The notes under the pieces are model-generated. The model was given only the letters and a program-made list of their open reading frames with translations. It was not told the origin of the DNA and did no database searches. The translations under genes were made by a program, and so were the position numbers. Shown piece by piece: positions 9,280 through 18,670 of a stretch of 64,000 nt of DNA (positions are counted from its first letter, which is position 1; every line of letters begins with the position of its first letter). Source of the DNA: Hyphomicrobiales bacterium 4NK60-0047b (lineage in GTDB: Bacteria > Pseudomonadota > Alphaproteobacteria > Rhizobiales > HXMU1428-3); NCBI GenBank assembly GCA_040367435.1, contig BAABWY010000004.1:124001-188000 (forward strand), read 5' to 3'.

Positions 9280-9335
9280 TTCAAATGTACGTGTTTAAAT
9301 GTGCTTATTTAAATTTACTTATTTAAATTTACGTG
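9280..9335. repeat. Four tandem 14-bp repeats upstream of the ligase-like gene
   Basis: Four head-to-tail 14-base units: TTCAAATGTACGTG, TTTAAATGTGCTTA, TTTAAATTTACTTA and TTTAAATTTACGTG. They begin 3 bases upstream of the first possible start codon of the minus-strand gene, so they lie in its 5' leader or promoter. The rest of the gap to 9598 shows no gene. The array could be an operator or a slippage-prone spacer that alters expression; the function is not shown by the sequence. Confidence 0.8.
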
Positions 9336-9598
9336 GCTTTCAATTTTGCCATAGTGCCCATACTAAATTACCCCATTTGTATTACGCATTATCCAGAGGA
9401 TGTGTGCGATGCTGAGGTATCCAATAATTCAAGTTATAGATGTACCATTGTTCTTGTTTTTATCGGCAGTCTTGCCTTTGAAATCACTGAGTTTTGCACA
9501 AATTTGTACTCTAATTTTCTTTTTTTGTGTATCTAAACGCTGCCGTTTGAAATTTGGACATTTATTTAAGACGTCAAATCCCATTTAGTCGACAGGTA

Positions 9599-11464
9599 TT
9601 AGTTTTTAGATTCTGTTCGTTTGTCCCACCAGAAATCAAGTAAAGAGCCATAAAAAGAGGCTTTTTCAGGGTGAGCTAAATAGGCGCGGTGTGCTAACCA
9701 TTGCCCCTTTAAATGAAAGAGGGGGATGACGTAATCACCTGCAAGTAATAGGCGATCCAGGCTTCTAACACTTGATATGAACGTGTTTTGATCTTTTGCC
9801 GCCAAGAGCGCATCAATGGCTTTGTCAATTTGCGGGTTCTTGATGCCTGCAAAATTATAAGAGCCTTCTGTTGTTGCTTGTTTTGAACTCCAGCGGAAAA
9901 GTTGCTCATTACCGGGGGACAGAGAACCGGACCAATTGTTTTGGATCATATCAAAATCGAAACTTGATTTGCGTTTTTGATATTGAGTTGTATCCACCTG
10001 TCTGACGATGGCTTTAACGCCAATGAGTTTCAAATTTTCTATATAGCTTAGCAGTAGGGCTTCTTGAGATTTGGTCACTGTCATGATTTCAAACTCAAAA
10101 GGTTCGTTTGTTGATTGATTGATCATTTTACCGTCAACCAATTTATAGCCGGCTTTTTTAAAGAGTTTCATGGCTTTGCGAATGTGCTTACGGCTAAGAT
10201 TGGAGCTTCTGTTGACGGGGAGTTTATAGTCTCCGTTCCATAGGTGTGGATGTTCACTTTCGAATTTGGTGCCTAAAATTTGTTGTTCTATATCATCCAC
10301 TTTCTTTCCAACAGAAGATAGATTTGATCGATCGAAATAGCTTTTGGTTCTGCTGTACAGCCCATGATAAAGCTGGCGATTAATTCCTTCGAAATTAAAC
10401 ATGGATATCAGTGCTTTACGGATATCTTGTTCTTTAAAAATTGGCCGTCTTGTATTGAAAGCCAGGGCTGACATACCAGAGGGGATTTTTAATGCAAATT
10501 CCTTTTTTAAAACGCGGCCATCTCTAATGGCATTGAAATTATATGATTTAGACCATTTGCCGGGATCGTTTTCATATTGGACATCATGGAGGCCCTTTTT
10601 AAAGGCTTCGAATAGGGAGTTTGCATCTCGGTAATAGGTGAATTTGATTTGATCAAAATTATAGCGGCCTTTGTTGACAGGCAGGTCTTTTGCCCAGTGA
10701 TCTGGGTTGCGCTTATAGGTAATGAATTTACCGGGATCAATTTCAGAAATCGTATAGGGGCCAGAGCCGAGTGGAAGCTTTAGATTTGAGGCCTTGAATT
10801 GTTCCTTGGTCATTGCGTGTTTGGGCAGGATTGGCATGAGCCCCATAATGAGTGGCATTTCACGATCAATTTTACCATCAGCGCTGGGTTTGAATGTAAA
10901 TTTGACGCCATTCTTAACGCCGTTTTGGGTGATTTCCTGAATTTTGCTGACTTTACTGTAATAGGTTCTGTGGTTTGGTCTTCCGTTTTCTCTCAATAAT
11001 TTATGCGTAAAAATAACATCTTGGGTTGTGATTTGTTTTCCATCAGAAAATTTAGCTTTGTTATTGAGGTAGAATGTTACGGTGGAGCGATCTTCTGCGA
11101 GGTCTATTTTTTCTGCTATCAAGCCATAAAGAGAAAATGGCTCATCTAACGCTCTACCTAACAAGCTTTCATAGATATATCCTCGTACGCCTGCTCCTGC
11201 GCCGCCTCTGATGTTGAGAGGGTTCATATTTGTGAATGTGCCCATGACGCCTAGGTTTAGGGTACCGCCTTTGGGGGCATCTGTGCTGGCATAATCAAAA
11301 TTTGTGAAGTTTTTTTCATACTTTAGGGTGCCATGCATGGAAATGCCGTGGCGCTTTATTGTCTCAGTTGGGTCTTTTGCCATGCTAATTGCGGAGCTAT
11401 TAATCAAGAGTGGTATTGCAAAAATGTGCAGTAAAAACAGCTGCTTGGCGTTCAGTTTTGACAT
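9599..11464 (-). CDS. ABC transporter solute-binding protein, family 5 (YejA-like)
   Basis: A 621-residue periplasmic oligopeptide-type binding protein. Residues 1-29 form a signal peptide (hydrophobic LFLLHIFAIPLLINSSAISMA). Family-5 hallmarks follow: HGISMHGTLKYEKNFTNFDYASTDAPKGGTL and MNPLNIRGGAGAGVRG..YESLLGRALDEPFSLYGLIAE, which resemble the YejA branch that imports microcin C-like peptides. The C-terminal YVIPLFHLKGQWLAHR also fits. No permease or ATPase genes are adjacent, so it is either an orphan receptor or its transporter is encoded elsewhere. The ligand is unknown. Confidence 0.88.
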   Translation of the reverse strand: MSKLNAKQLFLLHIFAIPLLINSSAISMAKDPTETIKRHGISMHGTLKYEKNFTNFDYASTDAPKGGTLNLGVMGTFTNMNPLNIRGGAGAGVRGYIYESLLGRALDEPFSLYGLIAEKIDLAEDRSTVTFYLNNKAKFSDGKQITTQDVIFTHKLLRENGRPNHRTYYSKVSKIQEITQNGVKNGVKFTFKPSADGKIDREMPLIMGLMPILPKHAMTKEQFKASNLKLPLGSGPYTISEIDPGKFITYKRNPDHWAKDLPVNKGRYNFDQIKFTYYRDANSLFEAFKKGLHDVQYENDPGKWSKSYNFNAIRDGRVLKKEFALKIPSGMSALAFNTRRPIFKEQDIRKALISMFNFEGINRQLYHGLYSRTKSYFDRSNLSSVGKKVDDIEQQILGTKFESEHPHLWNGDYKLPVNRSSNLSRKHIRKAMKLFKKAGYKLVDGKMINQSTNEPFEFEIMTVTKSQEALLLSYIENLKLIGVKAIVRQVDTTQYQKRKSSFDFDMIQNNWSGSLSPGNEQLFRWSSKQATTEGSYNFAGIKNPQIDKAIDALLAAKDQNTFISSVRSLDRLLLAGDYVIPLFHLKGQWLAHRAYLAHPEKASFYGSLLDFWWDKRTESKN

Positions 11465-11820
11465 GAGATATCTTTCTTTTTAACCACAAATTTTATTTAA
11501 GCCGTTGTACGCGTTAATTTCATCTTTTAAAAGCTTTGAATAGAGAGTAATAAAGAAGCCATAATCTGACATTTTAATGATTTTGAGACCGATTTTTGCG
11601 TGTCTTTCATATCACGGGGTGAAATAAACCTTGAATTAGGTGTCAATATATTAATCTTGTCACTGGATTGCCTTATTTCGGTGTGTTCAGGGGTATAGAT
11701 AATATTGTAGGATCAATTTACATAATATTGTTAGATCAATTTACTACATATTATTAGATCAAATTGCTATCAGGCCCCATAAATTGAAGAGGCCAACTGT
11801 TATAGGAGAGAGGCAGAAAT
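11465..11820. promoter_or_regulatory. Divergent intergenic region with three 23-bp tandem repeats
   Basis: This gap separates the divergent binding-protein and ialB-like genes. At 11700-11766 three copies of a 23-base unit, consensus TAATATTGTTAGATCAATTTAC, are in tandem and end about 55 bases before the ialB-like start codon. A period close to two helical turns would put a bound protein on one face of the helix, so I infer an operator array for the ialB-like gene. TAGGAGAG just before 11821 is the ribosome-binding site. Confidence 0.55.
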
Positions 11821-12582
11821 ATGAGTTCGCGAATTAAACTTTGGAGCCACACTAAATTGGGGGCTCAAAAGAACCTGGTAAGCTCAAATAAAATGACTGC
11901 TACAGTACGGTTTACTGCTGCAGCGTTGCTAAGTTTAGCTGTCGGCGGTATGATGCTTGGGGGCGGAACTCAAGCTTTCGCAGCAGATAAAAAGAAAGCA
12001 GCTGCTAAACAAAAGAATGCATGGATCAAAATTTGTGACGATGTAAAACTAAAAGAAGTTAAAGCGAAAAAAGCTTCTTCTAAAAAGATTTGCATGACAC
12101 ATCATGAAAGTTTGAGTGCACGCACTGGTACACCGCTTGTTTCTGCAGCTGTTCGCAATGTATCTGGTCATAAAGTAGAGCGCTTTTTGGTAACAGTACC
12201 ACTTGGAATGGCCATTCCAGCAGGTGTTCACATTAAAGTTGATGAAAACAAACCTCTGAAAATCAAATATTCTTTTTGCCATGTTGCTGGGTGTGTTGCT
12301 GAAACGCAAATGACACCTGATCTGATGAAGCAAATGAAAGCTGGCAAGAAAATTGTGATTGCGACTATTGGTATTAGTGGCAAGCCAATTGGTTTTCCAA
12401 TTCCATTGAATGGATTTGGTAAAGCTTATGCAGGTAAACCGATCGATAGTAAAAAATATGCAAGTGCACGTAAGGCTATGATGCTTGATATTCGAAAGCG
12501 TCAGATCCAGGCAGCTAAACAAGCTAAAGCTAAAAAAGATGCTGAAATTCTTAAGAACGCTGATAACCCAAGAAAAAAATAA
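11821..12582 (+). CDS. Invasion-associated locus B (IalB) family protein
   Basis: 253 residues. A long N-terminus with a hydrophobic stretch (TAAALLSLAVGGMMLGG) ends at a likely signal peptidase site near AFAADKK. The IalB domain follows: W-KIC, CMTHHE, VRNVSGHKVERFLVTVPLGMAIPAGVHIKVD, SFCHVAGCVAE and IGISGKPIGFPIPLNGFGKAY. The C-terminal 40 residues are Lys/Ala-rich. IalB proteins are periplasmic or envelope proteins of alphaproteobacteria, first linked to host-cell invasion in Bartonella; in free-living species the function is unclear. The ATG at 11821 has a good ribosome-binding site. Transcription probably ends at 12619-12656. Confidence 0.85.
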   Translation: MSSRIKLWSHTKLGAQKNLVSSNKMTATVRFTAAALLSLAVGGMMLGGGTQAFAADKKKAAAKQKNAWIKICDDVKLKEVKAKKASSKKICMTHHESLSARTGTPLVSAAVRNVSGHKVERFLVTVPLGMAIPAGVHIKVDENKPLKIKYSFCHVAGCVAETQMTPDLMKQMKAGKKIVIATIGISGKPIGFPIPLNGFGKAYAGKPIDSKKYASARKAMMLDIRKRQIQAAKQAKAKKDAEILKNADNPRKK

Positions 12583-12618
12583 TTAGATTTAAATGTCTAC
12601 AATTTCTAGGTTGATTAA

Positions 12619-12656
12619 AAAACGCTCCTGCATTTCATTTGCAGGGGCGTTTTTTG
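12619..12656 (+). terminator. Rho-independent terminator of the ialB-like gene
   Basis: The stem AACGCTCCTGC pairs with GCAGGGGCGTT (one mismatch or wobble) around the loop ATTTCATTT and is followed by a T-run. It lies 37 bases after the stop codon. A-residues before the stem could let it serve the opposite strand as well, where malyl-CoA lyase ends at 12698. Confidence 0.9.
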
Positions 12657-12697
12657 TTTGGGTTGTCTCTGTCTTTGGTAGTCTGTGCTTTTGAAAC

Positions 12698-13747
12698 TTA
12701 CATTTCGTAAGCTTTAGCCATTTCAGGGTCTTTTGATGCCACGATTTTAGCCAGATCAACAATCACTTTGGCTTGCTTCCAGGTCGCATCATCTTGCATT
12801 TTACCGTCGAGCATCACAGCACCAGTTCCATCAGGCATGGCTTCCAGGATCCGTTTTGCGAATAGAACTTCTTCAACATTCGGGCTGAAAACTTCTTTTG
12901 CTAATGTGATTTGGCTTGGATGTAAGCTCCATGTGCCCAAGCAACCTTGCAAGAAGGCGTTACGGAATTGAGCTCTACAGGCTTCGCTGTCTGAGAAGTC
13001 ACCAAAGGGGCCATAGAATGCTTTAATTCCATTGCCCATGCAGGCATCGACCATTTTGGCGATTGTATAGTGCCATAGATCTTGTTGGTAGAGTGTCCGT
13101 TCTTTTTCTCCATCTGCGTCTTCTAAAACACCATAAAAAGGATGGCCACCGCCAACGCGTGTTGTTTTCATTCCTCTTGACGCTGCGAGATCAGCTGGGC
13201 CCAAGCTCATGCCGTGCATTCTCGGGCTAGCACTTGCGATGTCTTCGACGTTGTTCACGCCTTCAGCTGTTTCTAGAATTGCGTGAATTAGAATGGGTTT
13301 TTTGATTTCGTGTCGTGCTTCTAATTGAGCAAGCAGTTGATCCAAGTAATGAATGTCCCATGGGCCTTCTACTTTTGGAAGCATGATCACATCTAGTTTA
13401 TTGCCGATTTTTGATACAATTTCTGTTACGTCATCAAGGAACCATGGGCTGTTGAGACAGTTAACGCGTGTCCAAAGGCCTGTGTTGCCGAATTCATTGT
13501 TCTGGCCAATTTCGATGAAGCCAGCTCTTGCATTTTCTTTTTCGTCAGCTGGGATTGCGTCTTCAAGGTTACCAAGGATTACATCCACTTTAGGGATCAT
13601 ATCACCAATTTTACCACGAATTTTTTCGATGTGAGGGGGGATAAAGTGTATCATCCGCTCGAGGGAAACTGGCAGTTGGCGGTATGGTTCTGGGGCGCCA
13701 ATTGCTAGAGGTTTGTAAAATCCTTGAGGGGTTTTGGTTTGTGACAT
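12698..13747 (-). CDS. mcl1: Malyl-CoA / beta-methylmalyl-CoA lyase (HpcH/HpaI family)
   Basis: A 349-residue TIM-barrel lyase of the citrate-lyase-beta family that cleaves L-malyl-CoA to glyoxylate and acetyl-CoA. Diagnostic stretches are [20 protein letters not shown] (acidic metal/CoA site), [23 protein letters not shown] (metal-binding Glu), [14 protein letters not shown] and [10 protein letters not shown]. Length and motifs match the Rhodobacter and methylotroph Mcl1/MclA type rather than citrate lyase. The likely pathway is glyoxylate assimilation (serine or ethylmalonyl-CoA type) or malyl-CoA turnover. The gene appears to be transcribed alone; an acyltransferase gene follows upstream on the same strand, 66 bases away. 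Symbol chosen by similarity. Confidence 0.85.
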   Translation of the reverse strand: MSQTKTPQGFYKPLAIGAPEPYRQLPVSLERMIHFIPPHIEKIRGKIGDMIPKVDVILGNLEDAIPADEKENARAGFIEIGQNNEFGNTGLWTRVNCLNSPWFLDDVTEIVSKIGNKLDVIMLPKVEGPWDIHYLDQLLAQLEARHEIKKPILIHAILETAEGVNNVEDIASASPRMHGMSLGPADLAASRGMKTTRVGGGHPFYGVLEDADGEKERTLYQQDLWHYTIAKMVDACMGNGIKAFYGPFGDFSDSEACRAQFRNAFLQGCLGTWSLHPSQITLAKEVFSPNVEEVLFAKRILEAMPDGTGAVMLDGKMQDDATWKQAKVIVDLAKIVASKDPEMAKAYEM

Positions 13748-13813
13748 GTTTCTTTCCTATTTTCAGTTCACATCTTTATTTGCTAATTAGCATTTTCTTG
13801 TAAGTTAAGTGTC

Positions 13814-14713
13814 TTATGACCAGCGTCTGTTTGACCACATGAATTGTTCTGGATATTCTCGGATCCAACCTTCAAATGTGCTTTGTATCTCTGTAATTAT
13901 GTTTTTGATATCAGCTTCTTGGTCATCTGTCCTTGGTACTTTTATTTCATGCATCTCTACGCGGAAGTTTGATTGTGTTCCAACCCTAACACAGCGGCCA
14001 ATCCATAATCTTGTGCCAATTCGTCTAGCTAACATGGCGGGGAAGGGGGGAGATTTAGCATCTATTCCAAAGAATGGCACTTCAACGCCGTTTCTATCCC
14101 ATTGATCAGCTAAGAAGCCTAATCGGCCACCTTTGCGAACATAGGCTCCAATTTGTCTTGCTGTATCTCGTCCGGCATGTATGCCTGCGCCGCTGCCTTT
14201 GGCAAAGAGGCCGCCTGGGTAGAGTTCTTTTCTTTGGCTTCTTAAATACTGGTCAACAAGTGGGTTTTTGACTAGACGATAGACACCAGCCGGTTTCATA
14301 CCCTTTGAAGCTAGCGGCCACATGGCAAGCTCCCAGTTACCTGAATGCATAGATACGCAAATAGCAGAGCCCATTTTACCTTGATAACGATCTAAAATTT
14401 CAGGGTTTGTGATTTCAATGCAATCTGGATTTTTCAATATGCGATCCATCTGCATAGTCTCAGCCATGACCCGGCCGAGATTTTCCCACATAGCAAGAGC
14501 GATTTCTTCTCTTTCTTCTTCTGATTTTTCAGGATAAGCCATCGCTAGATTATTGAGTGCTCTTTTATGACGTCTACCGCGCCCTGCTAGGATGCGCCAC
14601 CAATAGGCAGAGAACCTTACAGCTGTATCTAGAGGCATTAAACGGATCATGCCGATGATTGATCTGAGAAGGCAAAATTCTGCCCAATATCGAATTTGCA
14701 ACCAAACTGTCAT
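13814..14713 (-). CDS. Lipid A biosynthesis-type lauroyl acyltransferase (LpxL/HtrB family)
   Basis: 299 residues. The N-terminal hydrophobic segment and MAYPEKSEEEREEIALAMWENLGR are typical of the LpxL/LpxM/HtrB late acyltransferases. The HX4E catalytic motif is HSGNWE at about residue 123, followed by an AGVYRLVKNPLVDQYLR block and GRLGFLADQWDRNGVEVPFFG. These inner-membrane enzymes transfer acyl chains to lipid A precursors. Which acyl position it serves cannot be told from sequence. A short dyad (TAGGGTTTAGACCCTA) at about 14789-14804 lies upstream and could be part of its promoter. Confidence 0.85.
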   Translation of the reverse strand: MTVWLQIRYWAEFCLLRSIIGMIRLMPLDTAVRFSAYWWRILAGRGRRHKRALNNLAMAYPEKSEEEREEIALAMWENLGRVMAETMQMDRILKNPDCIEITNPEILDRYQGKMGSAICVSMHSGNWELAMWPLASKGMKPAGVYRLVKNPLVDQYLRSQRKELYPGGLFAKGSGAGIHAGRDTARQIGAYVRKGGRLGFLADQWDRNGVEVPFFGIDAKSPPFPAMLARRIGTRLWIGRCVRVGTQSNFRVEMHEIKVPRTDDQEADIKNIITEIQSTFEGWIREYPEQFMWSNRRWS

Positions 14714-14880
14714 TTATGAGGCCTCTATGGGTTTTCTATGGTGATGTATAGTATATAAAGAATGGGTTGGTCATCCACAGGTAAAAGCTAGGGTTTAGAC
14801 CCTAAGAGCATAAAAGATAATCATTGGTCAAGATTTCTTTCTTCTTGCATTTCGTCTTAAGTGTATTTTGGAATAAAAGA

Positions 14881-16095
14881 TTAAATATTAGCCTTCATCA
14901 ATGAGGGCAGACTTTGTTCGTCTCCTAACCCTTGCTGCATAATTAACTGTCTTAGAGACTTAAAATTTCTCATAGCTGTAAGACCAGCGCTTCTAACTGA
15001 TTTTAGAGAGATATTATTTAGGAGAAGCGATTTGTTTAAAATATCAACGACGAATGTGCGGCTTAAGATATCTGCTTTTCTGGAAACATTATATTTCTCT
15101 TCGATCGTTCGTATTTGGCCTTTTAGGGATGTGTGGTCTTTCAGTATTTCAGCTAGATGTGCTGCGTCTCTTAATCCTAAGTTCATGCCTTGAGCCCCAA
15201 TAGGAGGGATGACATGAGCTGCTTCGCCAACCAGAGCTATTTTATTTTCTGCAAATTTTTCTAATTTTAAGCCAGAAATAGGAAAGGCTACTCTTGGCTC
15301 GACTGATGTAATTGTTCCTAATATAGCGTGAGAGTTTTTGAAGAGTAGAGAACTGAATTGTTGATCATCTAGTACGACGATTTTTTTTGCGTCTTCTGGA
15401 GTTAAAGACCAGACGAGACTAGAGCGGTGTTCTTCTAATGGAATAAGGGTCATTGGGCCCGTTTTCCTGTGTATCTCTGTAGACGTAGCGTTGTGAGCAG
15501 AGGAGTGGGTGAATGAGCAGGCGATGGCGGTTTGATCATATTGCCATTCTGTTGTTTTGATTTCAGTTGCCGTTCGGCAGATTGAATTTTTACCATCAGC
15601 CCCCACACAGAGTTCAGCTCTATATGTTTCGTTTTCTTGTGTGGTTATTTCTATATTGTCATCGATGTTTTCGACTTTGGTGACTGCTTTCGTCTCAATC
15701 CATTTTATTTGATCAGTGTTTTCAATGCGAGAAATGAGAGCTTTATTCAAATCACTATTGGGGATGTTTTGTGCGAATGCAGACATATTTAATTCATCAC
15801 AAGAGAAATGACAGTCAGGTGCTCTGATTAGTGAGCCGCAATCATCGATCATTCTTAAATGTTTTAGTGGGGATGCATTTTTTTTACAGTCCGACCAGAC
15901 GCCACAATTTTCCAGCAATATTATTGAGGGCGCCATGAAAGCTGTTGTTCTGGTATCTTTTGCTAAAATATTTTCATCTGGCTTTGGGCCGAATAAATTT
16001 ATTTGAAAAGTGGTCTCTTTAGCTAGTGTTATTGCTGTTATGAGGCCGACCGGGCCAGTTCCAATAATGGCTATGTTAGAAGTGGGGTGTCTCAT
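14881..16095 (-). CDS. UbiH/UbiF/COQ6-family FAD-dependent monooxygenase
   Basis: A 404-residue flavoprotein hydroxylase. The dinucleotide-binding motif IAIIGTGPVGLITAITLA is at the N-terminus, the DG-type motif is CVGADGKNSICR near residue 167, and the second FAD motif is VALVGEAAHVIPPIGAQGMNLGLRDAAHLAE near residue 285. This is the pattern of ubiquinone-ring hydroxylases, and ubiquinone synthesis is the likely role; regiospecificity is not resolvable. A perfect 7-bp stem, CTCTTTT-AAGTG-AAAAGAG (16135-16153), lies about 40 bases upstream of the start codon and may be an operator or leader hairpin. Confidence 0.85.
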   Translation of the reverse strand: MRHPTSNIAIIGTGPVGLITAITLAKETTFQINLFGPKPDENILAKDTRTTAFMAPSIILLENCGVWSDCKKNASPLKHLRMIDDCGSLIRAPDCHFSCDELNMSAFAQNIPNSDLNKALISRIENTDQIKWIETKAVTKVENIDDNIEITTQENETYRAELCVGADGKNSICRTATEIKTTEWQYDQTAIACSFTHSSAHNATSTEIHRKTGPMTLIPLEEHRSSLVWSLTPEDAKKIVVLDDQQFSSLLFKNSHAILGTITSVEPRVAFPISGLKLEKFAENKIALVGEAAHVIPPIGAQGMNLGLRDAAHLAEILKDHTSLKGQIRTIEEKYNVSRKADILSRTFVVDILNKSLLLNNISLKSVRSAGLTAMRNFKSLRQLIMQQGLGDEQSLPSLMKANI

Positions 16096-16918
16096 GATGA
16101 AGGACCTTAGAAATTTGCTTTGTATAGAGTCATACTCTTTTAAGTGAAAAGAGACAATCTTGATTGAAGTTCGTGGTGAAGGGAATTCAATCTAATTGTT
16201 TTTTCAATCCATCGTTTTTTTGATATTTGGGTGGCATTCTAGATTTTTTATGAAAAAACAAACGAAAAGGACCTGATGAATGAATATGACATATTAAGTG
16301 TCTGTCATTTCTTAAGGTTTTTACCAGGGCTCACTCTTTGTAGTCTTCTTGATTATATTTATGGAGTTATAGAAGGTGGTATCTGATAGCACTTCTAAGT
16401 TTTCAATTTCCGTTAATTTACATCTAAAACCGCTGATAAAGTGGTTGTTTCACTGTTTCAATAGGTTTTGAGCGATCCCTTTTATGTCGATGTGTCTTCT
16501 GAGTTACAACGATGACAGACATTGTTCTGCGTGCAGGATTTGTTACAGAACTGTCATACAACTCTTCTAAATCTGAGCGTGGGTCTAGCAGACAGATGCA
16601 CTCATATTTTTGAGACTCTAATGGTCGTAATTTAGATCGTGTGTAGTCAATGAAATAAATGAAGAAAATCAGATGTCTAGAAAAACCTTGTTTCAAATAA
16701 AGATCCTTTAGGAATAAAAATGTGCCCTTGAACGTTAAATTAGTAATGCATGAAAAAATGCAGTGACTTTATAGCGTGCCGCGACTTAATCGTGGGAGGA
16801 GAAGAGCGTATGACGATTTCTAAAGAGCCTGAAAAAAGGTCTTTATGAATTTTTTTTAATCTCATCTGAACCTTCAAAGTGTTTGAGGTTCGATAAACAA
16901 TTATAGTGGAGAAAAATT
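16096..16918. other. Long intergenic region upstream of the first porin
   Basis: About 820 bases. Besides the stem at 16135-16153 it has a second inverted repeat, ATGACA ... TGTCAT (16286-16308), and one weak minus-strand reading frame listed separately (16424-16696). The last 150 bases before 16919 presumably hold the porin promoter and leader. I recognise no RNA gene here. Confidence 0.4.
16424..16696 (-). CDS. Possible small protein, unrecognised
   Basis: A 90-codon frame that opens with TTG, preceded by AAGGA at a plausible distance. The product is basic at its C-terminus (KTHRHKRDRSKP) and has a central acidic patch (LDPRSDLEELYDSS). No family is recognised, there is no signal peptide, and the N-terminus has one hydrophobic stretch (LIFFIYFI). 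In AT-rich intergenic DNA a frame this long could arise by chance, so this is a weak call. Confidence 0.22.
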   Translation of the reverse strand: MKQGFSRHLIFFIYFIDYTRSKLRPLESQKYECICLLDPRSDLEELYDSSVTNPARRTMSVIVVTQKTHRHKRDRSKPIETVKQPLYQRF

Positions 16919-16933
16919 GTGATTGGGGGAATT

Positions 16934-18091
16934 ATGACTTCCAGACTTTCTATGGCAGCTTTGGTTGCTGGTGGTATGATGGTTGCTACTTCTTCAGCTA
17001 ATGCGGCTGACTTGGGTGGTGACTGCTGTGCAGATTTAGAAGAGCGTGTAGCTACACTTGAAGCAACAACAGCTCGTAAAGGAAACCGTAAAGTTTCTTT
17101 GAAAATTTACGGTCAAATTAACCAAGCCCTTTTAATTTGGGATGATGGCATCGATAGCGATGCTTATGTTGTTGACAATGATAGCTCAGCTTCACGTATC
17201 GGCTTTAAAGGTAAAGCAAAAATCAACAATGATTGGTCAGCAGGCTACCGCATCGAAATCGGTGTTTACTCAGCTGAATCAGATCGTGTTGACCAAGGTA
17301 ACGATGATGGTTCTGGCAACCGTCTTGATCTTCGTCGTTCTGAAATGTATATCAAGAGCAAAACATTTGGTAAAGTGGCTTGGGGTCTTACAAATCATGC
17401 TCTTGATGGCACCACAAAAGCTGACCTAAGTGGTACAGCTGTTGTTGCTAGGAATGATGGTCTTAGACTTTCTGAAGCATTTGAAATTAGAACACCAGGT
17501 GGTGCTAATGCTTCTTCTTGGACAAATATTCTAGAGGGCGATACAGAATTTGATCGCGACAATGTAATTCGTTATGAAACTCCCACATTTGCTGGCTTTA
17601 AAGTTAGCGCTTCTTGGGGTGAAGATGATGAGTGGTCAGTTGCTGCATTCTATAAAGCTAAGTTTGCTGACTTTAAATTAAAAGCTGCTATCGGATATGG
17701 TGAAGACCAAGAAGGTACGGGTTCATCTGTAAGCGAAAACTTTAACGGTTCTGCATCTATCATGCATACACCTACTGGTCTTTTTGTTACAGGTTCTGGT
17801 GGTGAAAGAAGTAAAGGTAATGATGTTGATGAAACATTCTACCAAATTAAAGCTGGTATCCAACAAAGATGGAATTCACTAGGCAAAACGACTCTTTATG
17901 GTGAGTATGTTAATGCTGAAGATGATGAGGTTGGTGAGGCTGATGTTTATGGTTTTGGTGTAGTTCAAAAAGTTGATGCTGCTGCCATGGAACTTTATGC
18001 TGGCTTCCGCCACTATGAAGCTGACCTAGACTCAGGTGTTGCAACTGAAGACTTCGTAACTGTTATTACTGGTGCTCGCATCAAGTTCTAA
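16934..18091 (+). CDS. Rhizobiales-type porin, copy 1
   Basis: About 385 residues, outer-membrane beta-barrel porin (Porin_2 family). A signal peptide (MAALVAGGMMVATSSANA) is followed by ADLGGDCCADLEERVATLEATTA, the short coiled segment seen at the start of mature Rhizobiales porins, then KVSLKIYGQINQALLIWDDG and DNDSSASRIGFKGKAK. The protein ends in Phe (GARIKF), the expected C-terminal barrel-assembly signal. A 16-stranded trimer is inferred from the family. Two starts are possible: GTG at 16919, and ATG at 16934 with GGGGGA before it. The same double arrangement precedes copy 2. A terminator follows at 18120-18147. Confidence 0.93.
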   Translation: MTSRLSMAALVAGGMMVATSSANAADLGGDCCADLEERVATLEATTARKGNRKVSLKIYGQINQALLIWDDGIDSDAYVVDNDSSASRIGFKGKAKINNDWSAGYRIEIGVYSAESDRVDQGNDDGSGNRLDLRRSEMYIKSKTFGKVAWGLTNHALDGTTKADLSGTAVVARNDGLRLSEAFEIRTPGGANASSWTNILEGDTEFDRDNVIRYETPTFAGFKVSASWGEDDEWSVAAFYKAKFADFKLKAAIGYGEDQEGTGSSVSENFNGSASIMHTPTGLFVTGSGGERSKGNDVDETFYQIKAGIQQRWNSLGKTTLYGEYVNAEDDEVGEADVYGFGVVQKVDAAAMELYAGFRHYEADLDSGVATEDFVTVITGARIKF

Positions 18092-18119
18092 TTGTAAGAA
18101 ATACCTCGATCATGACTTA

Positions 18120-18147
18120 AGGGCCTCAAAATTGGGGCCCTTTTTTT
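18120..18147 (+). terminator. Terminator after porin copy 1
   Basis: GGGCC pairs with GGCCC around TCAAAATTGG and is followed by seven T residues. It starts about 30 bases past the stop codon of the first porin. Confidence 0.85.
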
Positions 18148-18655
18148 GCTTTGCGTGGATTTTTTTCGTTTAGTGGCCTGTTTATAAGTTGGTAGCTGTA
18201 ACATCCTACCATAACGTTTTTGTGAGCTGCAAATGTGACAAGCTATCTTGCTGTAATTACTGTACATTCTCCAATTCGAATGTTTCTATATTGTGGTAAG
18301 TATGCTGAATTTATTGAGTTTTTGGTGTGGTAAAAAGCCACACGCCCTGTGATTTTATTGTCACTGGAGTGACTGATGTCTTGTTGATTTCTATTTTGTG
18401 ACTTGCAACTGACTAGTTGGTCAGGCAGATTTTCACAAGTGATTTGCTACTGATTTGTGGCTAATGTTTATTATTGAATGTTATGAGTTTGACCGTTTAA
18501 TTTTCTAATGGTTATAAAACTCAGAAGCTTTCAAACTTTCTTTCGGTAACTGAATGTTAAAATGTTTGTTAATATTCTGTTATCCAAGAAAAGTGATTTT
18601 TAATCGCCTGGGCGGTTTTATAAATCACTGTATCTAAAACTGGAGAAAAAACCTT
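18148..18655 (+). promoter_or_regulatory. Inter-porin region and 5' leader of porin copy 2
   Basis: A 510-base non-coding stretch after the first terminator, so copy 2 must have its own promoter. Near its end, 18592-18629 forms an imperfect hairpin: AGTGATTT pairs with AAATCACT, and CGCC with GGCG inside, about 30-40 bases before the start of the second porin. This is a plausible leader hairpin or small-RNA target. No open gene is seen. Promoter position is not assigned. Confidence 0.4.
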
Positions 18656-18670
18656 ATGATCGGGGAATTT

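Noticed and set aside
9333-9536. Short plus-strand frames between the ligase-like gene and the yejA-like gene
   Set aside because: Poor start context, no ribosome-binding site and no family features; frames of this length are expected by chance in AT-rich DNA.
12049-12522. 157-codon frame antisense to the ialB-like gene
   Set aside because: Cys/Phe/His-rich product without domain features; the sense strand has a clear signal peptide and IalB motifs.
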